Shown: positions 1 through 5,925 of the stretch, in pieces
How the letters are laid out: every line of letters starts with the position of its first letter
Numbering within the stretch: the first letter of the stretch is position 1
Assembly (NCBI GenBank): GCA_027083665.1
Contig: JALWNV010000100.1
Location: 1-5,925, forward strand
Origin: Helicobacteraceae bacterium
GTDB lineage: Bacteria > Campylobacterota > Campylobacteria > Campylobacterales > Sulfurimonadaceae
Length of the DNA: 5,925 nucleotides
Direction of reading: 5' to 3'
Notes under the pieces: generated by a model
Told to the model about the DNA's origin: nothing
Databases searched by the model: none
What the model saw: only the letters and a program-made list of their open reading frames with translations
Position numbers and translations under genes: made by a program

Positions 1-2399
1 TTCCGAGCGAATTGCCGGTCATCGTCGAAGATAATCTTTTTCTTTACCCTTTTATGATTTCGCCGCTGTTTATGAGCGACGATGCCAATATCGCCGCGGC
101 GAGCTATGCCATCGAACACGATTCGCTCGTGATCGTCTGCCCGTCGAAGGAGGGGCGCGAAACCGAGCGTGACGCGGACGCCATCTACGATGCAGGCGTC
201 ATCGGCTCCATCATGCGCAAGGTCTCGCTGCCCGACGGCCGGGTCAAAGTACTGTTTCAGGGACTCGCCCGCGGCAAAGTACTCGAGGCGAAAGCGCAGG
301 ATCCGCTGCGTGTGCTTGTCGATACCATTGACCCTGCACCGGTCAACGAGGTCAAGATGGACGCCATTCTCGAAGTCGTCCGCGAAAAGGTACGTGCGCT
401 GTCGCAGGTGAGCAACTATTTTCCGCCGGATCTGATGCGGACCATCGAAGAGACCCAGGAATACAACCGTATCGCCGATCTGATCTGCAGTACGATGAAG
501 CTGCCCAAAGAACGGGCATACGAGATGTTCGTTGAGGCCGATACCGAAAAGCGCCTGCTGCTGCTGATCGATTTCCTCATCGAAGAGATCGAGGCACACA
601 AGCTGCAGCGCGAGATCCGCTCCAAAGTCAACCACAAGATGGAACAGATCAACAAAGAGTATTTTCTCAAAGAGCAGCTCAAGGAGATTCAGCAGGAGCT
701 CGGCATCGATAACCAGCGCGAGGAGGAGATCGAAGAGTACCGCAAGCAGCTCGAGGCGATGAAAGAATTTCTAAGCGAAGACGCCTACAAGGAGATCTCC
801 AAACAGATCGAACGTTATGCGCGGCTGCACCCCGACTCCGCCGATGCGGGACTGATACAGGGATACCTGGAGTGGGTGCTCGAAATTCCGTTCGGCAAGT
901 ATGCCAAAAAGCCGCTTCGGATCGAGGAGGTCGAAGCGCAGCTGGACAAAGACCACTTTTCGCTTGAGAAGCCGAAAAAACGTATCGCGGAGTTTTTCGC
1001 GGTCAAGGAGCTGCTCGAACTGCGGGGCAAATCGACGCAAAAAGGCAACAATGCGATCCTGTGCTTCGCAGGTCCTCCGGGCGTGGGAAAGACGTCGCTG
1101 GCCAACTCTATCGCCACCGCGCTCAAGCGTCCGCTGGTGCGTATCGCACTGGGCGGCCTCGAAGACGTCAACGAACTGCGCGGCCATCGTCGTACCTATA
1201 TCGGCGCGATGCCCGGCCGGATCGTGCAGGGGCTGATTGATGCAAAAAAGATGAACCCGGTCATCGTACTCGACGAGATCGACAAGGTCGGCATGTCGCA
1301 CCGCGGCGACCCGACGGCGGTACTGCTCGAGATTCTCGATCCCGAACAAAACGACCGGTTCCGCGACTATTTTGTCAATTTCGACATCGATCTGAGCCAG
1401 GTGATCTTTATCGCTACGGCCAACGATGTCGGGCGGATTCCCGCACCGCTTCGCGACCGGATGGAGTTTATCGGTCTGAGCAGCTATACACCGCAGGAGA
1501 AATTCGAGATCGCCAAACGTTATCTGATTCCGCAGGAGCTCAAAAAGCACGGACTCAAGCCGTCGGAACTCTCCGTCTCCGCCGCCGCGCTCAAAGAGGT
1601 GATCGCGAGTTATACCCGCGAGGCGGGTGTGCGCAATCTGCGGCGGCGCATTGCGGATATCGTCCGCAAATCAGCCAAACGTATTCTTGAAGATCCCTCG
1701 ATTGAAAAAGTGTCGGTCACACTCAAAAACCTTTCGGATTTTATGGACAAGACGGTTTTCGAGATCGAAAAAACGGACAATGTCGACCGTATCGGTGTCG
1801 TCAACGGTCTGGCATGGACGGCTGTGGGCGGGGACGTGCTCAAAATTGAGACGATCCGGATCAAAGGCAAGGGACAGATGCAGCTCACCGGCAGTCTCGG
1901 CGAGGTGATGAAAGAGTCGGCGCGTATTGCGCTGAGCGTCGTCAAGACCCTGATCGACAACGGCAAGGTGAAAGTCGATCATGCCGTCATTCCCAAAACG
2001 TTCAAAGAGCAAGAAGAGCAGATCACCGTCGATGCCAGCGAAGTCTACAAACGCTACGATCTGCATATCCACGTCCCCGACGGCGCGACGCCCAAAGACG
2101 GCCCGAGTGCGGGGATCGCCATGAGTACGGCGATCGCGTCGATTCTCTCCAACAAGAAAGTACGTGCGGGGATCGCCATGACGGGCGAAGTGTCGCTCAG
2201 CGGCCTCGTGCTTCCTATCGGCGGGCTCAAAGAGAAGCTGATTGCCGCGCACAAGGCGGGTATGCATACCGCGATCATCCCGAAAAAGAATTACGACCGC
2301 GATCTCGATGATATTCCGGATGAAGTCAAAAAGAGCGTGACGATCGTCCCGGTCGAACGGATCGAGCAGGTACTGAAACTGGCGCTGCTGCCGGAGTGA
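1..2399 (+). CDS. lon: Lon ATP-dependent serine protease (5' end outside the window)
   Basis: Lon is a cytoplasmic homo-oligomeric AAA+ protease that unfolds and degrades damaged and some regulatory proteins. The domains appear in the usual order: an N-terminal LON substrate-binding domain (about nt 3-570), a charged coiled-coil linker (about 590-790), the AAA+ module and the C-terminal protease domain. Walker [10 protein letters not shown] lies at 1071-1097 (Lys at 1089-1091). Walker B VLDEID has its Asp-Glu at 1272-1277, and the sensor-1 Asn of ATAN is at 1422-1424. The catalytic dyad is Ser in DGPSAG (2106-2108) and Lys in GGLKEK (2235-2237), 43 residues apart as in E. coli (S679/K722). 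The frame is open to the left edge (first full codon at nt 3), and LPVIVED at nt 12 is normally preceded by about ten residues, so the TTG at 12 is not the start. At least 798 residues are visible, against about 784 for E. coli. All key residues are intact. The promoter lies outside the window. Confidence 0.97.
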   Translation, partial: PSELPVIVEDNLFLYPFMISPLFMSDDANIAAASYAIEHDSLVIVCPSKEGRETERDADAIYDAGVIGSIMRKVSLPDGRVKVLFQGLARGKVLEAKAQDPLRVLVDTIDPAPVNEVKMDAILEVVREKVRALSQVSNYFPPDLMRTIEETQEYNRIADLICSTMKLPKERAYEMFVEADTEKRLLLLIDFLIEEIEAHKLQREIRSKVNHKMEQINKEYFLKEQLKEIQQELGIDNQREEEIEEYRKQLEAMKEFLSEDAYKEISKQIERYARLHPDSADAGLIQGYLEWVLEIPFGKYAKKPLRIEEVEAQLDKDHFSLEKPKKRIAEFFAVKELLELRGKSTQKGNNAILCFAGPPGVGKTSLANSIATALKRPLVRIALGGLEDVNELRGHRRTYIGAMPGRIVQGLIDAKKMNPVIVLDEIDKVGMSHRGDPTAVLLEILDPEQNDRFRDYFVNFDIDLSQVIFIATANDVGRIPAPLRDRMEFIGLSSYTPQEKFEIAKRYLIPQELKKHGLKPSELSVSAAALKEVIASYTREAGVRNLRRRIADIVRKSAKRILEDPSIEKVSVTLKNLSDFMDKTVFEIEKTDNVDRIGVVNGLAWTAVGGDVLKIETIRIKGKGQMQLTGSLGEVMKESARIALSVVKTLIDNGKVKVDHAVIPKTFKEQEEQITVDASEVYKRYDLHIHVPDGATPKDGPSAGIAMSTAIASILSNKKVRAGIAMTGEVSLSGLVLPIGGLKEKLIAAHKAGMHTAIIPKKNYDRDLDDIPDEVKKSVTIVPVERIEQVLKLALLPE

Positions 2400-2408
2400 T
2401 TCGGCAAG

Positions 2409-2431
2409 CGTCTGCTCCAGAGACGATTTTT
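2409..2431 (+). terminator. Probable intrinsic terminator of lon
   Basis: Ten nucleotides after the lon stop codon, CGTCT (2409-2413) pairs with AGACG (2421-2425) across a 7-nt loop. A T run follows at 2427-2431, then a pyrimidine-rich stretch. The stem is only 5 bp, so it may be weak. Its position between lon and a separate promoter fits termination of the lon transcript, and the folding is inferred by eye. Confidence 0.55.
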
Positions 2432-2454
2432 CCCCTTTCTAATCAATATTGCAC

Positions 2455-2460
2455 TATAAT
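2455..2460 (+). promoter_or_regulatory. -10 box of the rmuC-kinase operon promoter
   Basis: A perfect TATAAT lies 29 nt upstream of the rmuC ATG in a locally AT-rich patch of otherwise GC-rich DNA. Transcription would start near 2467, leaving a leader of roughly 20 nt. No convincing -35 TTGACA sits 16-18 nt upstream, where the sequence is pyrimidine-rich (around 2432-2438). That is common for housekeeping sigma promoters in Campylobacterota, which lean on the -10 element and upstream T/A-rich DNA. Confidence 0.6.
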
Positions 2461-2480
2461 CGACACACTTATAGTTTTTC

Positions 2481-2484
2481 GGAG
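2481..2484 (+). promoter_or_regulatory. Ribosome binding site of rmuC, decides the start codon
   Basis: GGAG at 2481-2484 lies 5 nt before the ATG at 2490. The alternative in-frame GTG at 2484 overlaps this GGAG and would have no usable Shine-Dalgarno sequence at proper spacing, so ATG 2490 is the better start. Confidence 0.7.
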
Positions 2485-2489
2485 TGCCG

Positions 2490-3869
2490 ATGCCGCCCAT
2501 CAATCCTTTGCTGATATTGCCTGTCGGGATCATTGCCGTTTTGTCGCTGGGTGCCGGGGTACTGGGGTGGCTTCTGTACCGGAGTGTTCGGCGCTCAGGG
2601 GAGCTTGAAACGGCGCTTTCGGCGGCGAGAGAAGAGCTGCAGGAGTGCCGGGGTGATTTTATGCTGACGACACGCGACCTGCAGCAAAAAACCGAAGAGG
2701 TCGATCGGCTCAGCGGGCTGCTCGGAGACTGTCAGGATGAAGGCAGAGAGCTCAGGACACGCTACGGCGAGCTCGAACGCGATTATGCGGTGCTGCATAC
2801 CCGCTTCGAAGACGCGCAGCGGCAGCACGGCGAGCAGATCCGTCTGCTCGAAGAGGCGAAGACGGCGCTTTCAATGCAGTTCGAACATCTCGCCGACCGA
2901 ATATTTGAACAAAAAACCAAACGTTTCGAGAGTGACAGCGAGGCCCGTCTGAATCTGCTGCTCAAACCGTTCCGGGAGCAGATCGAACGTTTTTCGGAGC
3001 AGACAAGGACGCAGTATATGGAAGAGAGCAAGGCGCGTCATCTGCTCCAAGACGAGATCGCCCGTCTCAAGCAGCTCAATGAGCGGATATCCGAAGATGC
3101 GCTGCAGTTGACGAACGCCCTCAAAGGAGAGAGCAAGACTCAGGGCAACTGGGGCGAGATCGTGCTTGAACGGGTACTCGAATCTTCCGGACTGCGCCGC
3201 GGCCGCGAATACGAGATTCAGGGCGCCTACAAAGATGAACAGGGACATTTGCTGCGCCCCGACGTCGTCGTTTTTCTGCCGCAGGAGCGCTGTGTTGTCA
3301 TCGATTCGAAAGTATCGCTCGTTGCATACGAACGCTTCGTCAACAGCGACGACCCGGCGGAAAAAGAGCAGGCGTTACGCCGGCACCTCGCTTCGGTCCA
3401 TACCCATATAAAGGAGCTTTCGAAAAAACGGTACGAAAGCCTTGTGGGGCTGCGAAGCCTTGATTTCGTGCTGCTGTTCATGCCGATCGAGGGGGCGTTT
3501 CATCTTGCGCTTGAACATGACGGCGGATCTTTCAAAAAGGCCTACGATGCGCGGATCATCGTCGTCAGTCCCACGACACTGCTGGCGACGCTGCGGACCG
3601 TCGAAAACCTCTGGCGAACCGAACAGCAGCAGCAAAACGCCCGCCGTATCGCGAAGCAGGCGGAAGATATGTATGACAAGTTCGTGCTGTTTGTCGAGCA
3701 GATGCAGCAGATCGGCGAGCAACTCGGCCGGACACAGGAGACCTGGGAGACGGCGATGAAGCGGCTTCAAAGCGGCAAGGGCAATCTGATCCGCCGGGCG
3801 GAGCAGATGAAGTCGCTGGGACTGAGCCCCAAAAAATCACTGCCGGTATCCGAGGAAGGCCGTTTATGA
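2490..3869 (+). CDS. rmuC: RmuC family DNA recombination protein
   Basis: RmuC proteins are nuclease-like membrane-anchored proteins. In E. coli, loss of rmuC raises inversion between short inverted repeats, but the substrate is not well defined. From ATG 2490 the product is 459 residues, close to E. coli RmuC (about 475). It has one N-terminal transmembrane helix (about residues 6-29), then a long coiled coil (about 33-205), then the RmuC domain (about 215-420). The domain opens with GNWGE (Glu223) and carries a PD-(D/E)xK-like signature: RPDVVV with Asp258 and IDSK with Asp272 and Lys274. The later family blocks FMPIEGAF, SPTTLLATL and a Gln-rich helix with EQQQQNA are also present. The helix would anchor the nuclease-like domain on the cytoplasmic side. 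The stop overlaps the next gene's start (ATGA, 3866-3869). Family assignment is firm; enzymatic activity is inferred from the retained acidic and Lys residues. Confidence 0.94.
   Translation: MPPINPLLILPVGIIAVLSLGAGVLGWLLYRSVRRSGELETALSAAREELQECRGDFMLTTRDLQQKTEEVDRLSGLLGDCQDEGRELRTRYGELERDYAVLHTRFEDAQRQHGEQIRLLEEAKTALSMQFEHLADRIFEQKTKRFESDSEARLNLLLKPFREQIERFSEQTRTQYMEESKARHLLQDEIARLKQLNERISEDALQLTNALKGESKTQGNWGEIVLERVLESSGLRRGREYEIQGAYKDEQGHLLRPDVVVFLPQERCVVIDSKVSLVAYERFVNSDDPAEKEQALRRHLASVHTHIKELSKKRYESLVGLRSLDFVLLFMPIEGAFHLALEHDGGSFKKAYDARIIVVSPTTLLATLRTVENLWRTEQQQQNARRIAKQAEDMYDKFVLFVEQMQQIGEQLGRTQETWETAMKRLQSGKGNLIRRAEQMKSLGLSPKKSLPVSEEGRL
3852..3859 (+). promoter_or_regulatory. Ribosome binding site of the histidine kinase gene
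   Basis: GAGGAAGG lies inside the 3' end of rmuC and ends 6 nt before the ATG at 3866. This strong Shine-Dalgarno match supports that start and suggests the kinase is translated by re-initiation or direct loading from the rmuC message. Confidence 0.7.
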
Positions 3870-5737
3870 AACAACGTCCGCAACGGTGGATTCCGTGGCT
3901 GGTGATCCTTCTGCCGCTGGCCGCGATTGTCGCGAGCGGTGTTTTGACGGCATGGTACTTTACCCAGCGTCTTGCCTATTATGCCGAGGTCGAGAACCGG
4001 CGCTACTTCAAAGAGGCGGTCGAACAGGTCGAACACTACAACGATATCCGGATCGGGGATTTCAAGGAGCTGATTCTCTACCGGGACCGGCGTCTGGAAG
4101 AGACGATGCGGCGTACTCTCAAATCGCGGGTGGATCTTGCGTATGACACGGCGGAATACCTTTTTGAACGCTATCGCAAGAAGCTCGATGAAGCGACACT
4201 CAAGTCGCTGATTACGGATGCCTTGTCGCAAATGGTCTGGGAGAACAAAGCGCATTATGTCTGGATTACCGATTACAAGGGGAACAATCTTTTGGCGGCC
4301 AACGTACAGTTGCAGAAGAAAAACCTCTATGATTACAAAGACGCCGACGGCGAATATATCATCCGCAAAGAGATCGAAGTCGCCAGCAAAGAGGGTGCGG
4401 GATTTTTGAAGACGCATTTTGCCTCAAAAGAAGATGAACAGCTGCTCTATGTCCGACGTTTCGGCCGTTTCGATTGGCTGTTGGGCAGCGCACTCTCTTA
4501 TCGGGCGGCCAGAAAAGCCCTGCAAACGAAGCTGATCCGACTGGTCGAGGAGATTGTCTGGGCGCCGAATGCGTTTATGCTCTTGTACGATGCGAAGGGG
4601 CGGCTGCTTTCGAAAAGCGGAGCGACGGAGGCCCTCGACCGCGCCGATCTCAACCTTACGGCGCTGCCCGAAGGGGAGTGGGAACGCCGCAACGATCTTT
4701 TTCTCAAGCGCGAACGCGAGAACCGCTACGGATGGCAGATCGTGACGGGATTCACCTCGCAGCGATACCTGCAGCTGTTCGATCTGCGCTCCGAAGCGCT
4801 GCAGCGGACCCTCGAACGGGAGAAGACACGGATTGCGGAGGCGGTTGCGGCCATTGCGCTGCTGGTCGGGCTGCTCTCTTTGTTGCTCGCACGGAAAATC
4901 AATACCCTTTTCACACGCTACCGAGAACAGATTCGGGTAAGGGAAGAGGCACTCAAAGAGTTCAACGCCACACTGGAAGCGCAGGTCGAGGCCGGAATCG
5001 AAAAGCAGCGACAGAGTGAAAAAATGCTTGTCCAGCAGTCGAAGATGGCGGCGATGGGCGATATGATCTCTATGATCGCTCATCAGTGGCGGCAGCCGCT
5101 CAATCATCTCTCCTATATGCTGATGAATATCGAAGGCGCGCACGAGCACGGCGAACTGAGCGCGGATTATCTCAGGCAGAAGCTGAGCGAGGCGGACAAG
5201 ACACTCGAATACATGTCGCATACCATCGATGATTTTCGCAATTTTTTCCGTCCGGATAAATCACGCGAATCGGTTGCCGTCGCCGGGGTGGTCGAGCAGA
5301 CATTGGCGCTGCTGGACAAAAGCTTCGCTGCACACAATATCGCCGTGAAGCGTTTTCTGGAATGCGATAAAACGCTTCCGCTGTACCGGAATGAGCTGAT
5401 ACAGGTCCTGATCAATGTATTGCAAAACGCCAAAGACGCTCTGCTCGAGCGGCGGATCGCATCACCGGAAATCGTGATGACCTGCTATACGACGGGACAG
5501 TTCGTCGTGGTCCGTATCTGCGACAATGCCGGCGGAGTGTCACCGGAGGCGCTGGAGCATCTTTTCGAACCTTATTTCTCCACGAAACAGCAGCGTCAGG
5601 GGAGCGGGTTGGGGCTGTATATGTCGCGGACGATCATCGAGGAGCATTTTAACGGGGAGCTGACGTTCGAGAACACGGAAGCGGGAGCCTGCTTTTTGAT
5701 CAAGATCGGTCTTCATCAGCTGACCGGGGAGACGTGA
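3866..5737 (+). CDS. Membrane sensor histidine kinase with Cache-type periplasmic domain
   Basis: The product is a 623-residue two-component sensor kinase of the inner membrane. A first transmembrane helix (about residues 8-32) and a second (about 325-342) enclose a periplasmic sensor of about 290 residues. Its first half looks like a Cache_2-type domain: HYVWITD at 130-136 followed by a KNLYDYKD-type segment, closing with FDWLLGS at 202-208. A second, shorter repeat of this pattern (FMLLYDAKG, then YGWQIVTGF) precedes helix two, suggesting a double-Cache sensor. A coiled coil (about 345-395) leads to the H-box AHQWRQPLN with phospho-acceptor His406, the N-box with Asn521, the G1 box DNAGG (Asp553) and the G2 box GSGLGL (579-584). 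All kinase motifs are intact. No HAMP domain is obvious, there is no receiver domain, and no response regulator is adjacent, so partner and ligand are unknown. Cache_2 relatives often bind small organic acids, but no ligand can be read here. Confidence 0.93.
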   Translation: MKQRPQRWIPWLVILLPLAAIVASGVLTAWYFTQRLAYYAEVENRRYFKEAVEQVEHYNDIRIGDFKELILYRDRRLEETMRRTLKSRVDLAYDTAEYLFERYRKKLDEATLKSLITDALSQMVWENKAHYVWITDYKGNNLLAANVQLQKKNLYDYKDADGEYIIRKEIEVASKEGAGFLKTHFASKEDEQLLYVRRFGRFDWLLGSALSYRAARKALQTKLIRLVEEIVWAPNAFMLLYDAKGRLLSKSGATEALDRADLNLTALPEGEWERRNDLFLKRERENRYGWQIVTGFTSQRYLQLFDLRSEALQRTLEREKTRIAEAVAAIALLVGLLSLLLARKINTLFTRYREQIRVREEALKEFNATLEAQVEAGIEKQRQSEKMLVQQSKMAAMGDMISMIAHQWRQPLNHLSYMLMNIEGAHEHGELSADYLRQKLSEADKTLEYMSHTIDDFRNFFRPDKSRESVAVAGVVEQTLALLDKSFAAHNIAVKRFLECDKTLPLYRNELIQVLINVLQNAKDALLERRIASPEIVMTCYTTGQFVVVRICDNAGGVSPEALEHLFEPYFSTKQQRQGSGLGLYMSRTIIEEHFNGELTFENTEAGACFLIKIGLHQLTGET

Positions 5738-5765
5738 GGCCGCTGCGACGGCCTCGTGCAGCGGC
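5736..5765. terminator. Possible bidirectional terminator hairpins between convergent genes
   Basis: Two perfect inverted repeats overlap in the gap between the kinase and serS stop codons. GAGGCC (5736-5741) pairs with GGCCTC (5750-5755). GCCGCTGC (5739-5746) pairs with GCAGCGGC (5758-5765), an 8-bp stem with an 11-nt loop. They share bases 5739-5741, so only one can form fully at a time. Neither is followed by a T run on either strand, so this is not a classical intrinsic terminator. A terminator role is inferred from the convergent position. Confidence 0.4.
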
Positions 5766-5767
5766 GG

Positions 5768-5925
<158 letters not shown>

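Noticed and set aside
12..14. TTG as the start codon of lon
   Set aside because: The frame is open through to the window edge, and Lon proteins normally have about ten residues before the LPVIVED segment, so the true start is upstream.
771..1550. Long antisense open frame (259 codons) inside lon
   Set aside because: It mirrors a strongly conserved Lon AAA+ region. High GC makes long antisense frames common, and the translation shows no recognisable domain.
2470..2475. TATAGT as an alternative -10 box for rmuC
   Set aside because: Transcription would start at about 2482, inside the Shine-Dalgarno, leaving no usable leader. The perfect TATAAT at 2455-2460 is better placed.
3767..4417. Antisense open frame (216 codons) across the rmuC-kinase junction
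   Set aside because: It crosses two confidently assigned coding regions on the other strand and has no recognisable motifs.
4424..5221. Long antisense open frame (265 codons) inside the histidine kinase gene
   Set aside because: It lies wholly opposite a well-supported kinase with intact motifs, and its product resembles no family I recognise.

Overview
The window reads as an ordinary stretch of bacterial chromosome. It is GC-rich by eye and almost fully coding. Four genes can be supported: the 5'-truncated ATP-dependent protease gene lon (+), rmuC (+), a membrane-bound sensor histidine kinase (+), and the 3' end of serS on the minus strand. The protein sequences suggest a Campylobacterota (epsilonproteobacterial) organism. 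The Lon N-terminus has a [13 protein letters not shown] segment, the kinase H-box is of the HQWRQPLN type common in that phylum, and the RmuC promoter has a clean TATAAT with no obvious -35 box. The high GC would fit a lineage such as Hydrogenimonas or Nitratifractor better than Campylobacter or Helicobacter. This placement is from memory of the families, not from a search.

Layout: lon enters from the left edge and stops at 2399. A 90-nt gap (2400-2489) holds a probable intrinsic terminator for lon (2409-2431), a strong -10 box (2455-2460) and a ribosome binding site, so transcription restarts here. rmuC (2490-3869) and the kinase gene (3866-5737) overlap by 4 nt in an ATGA junction and form a two-gene operon. 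serS (5768-5925, complement) converges on the operon. Only 30 nt separate the two stop codons, and that gap carries two overlapping GC-rich hairpins. No RNA genes, mobile elements, CRISPR arrays or long repeats were seen, and no non-coding stretch exceeds 90 nt.

How the genes relate: Lon (protein quality control) and SerRS (tRNA charging) are housekeeping neighbours. RmuC is a membrane-anchored, nuclease-like protein linked to limiting DNA rearrangements. The kinase has a periplasmic Cache-type sensor and a complete catalytic core, but no response regulator gene is visible beside it. The least expected feature is the tight coupling of a DNA-recombination protein to a sensor kinase. Nothing here amounts to clear evidence of a new biological system.
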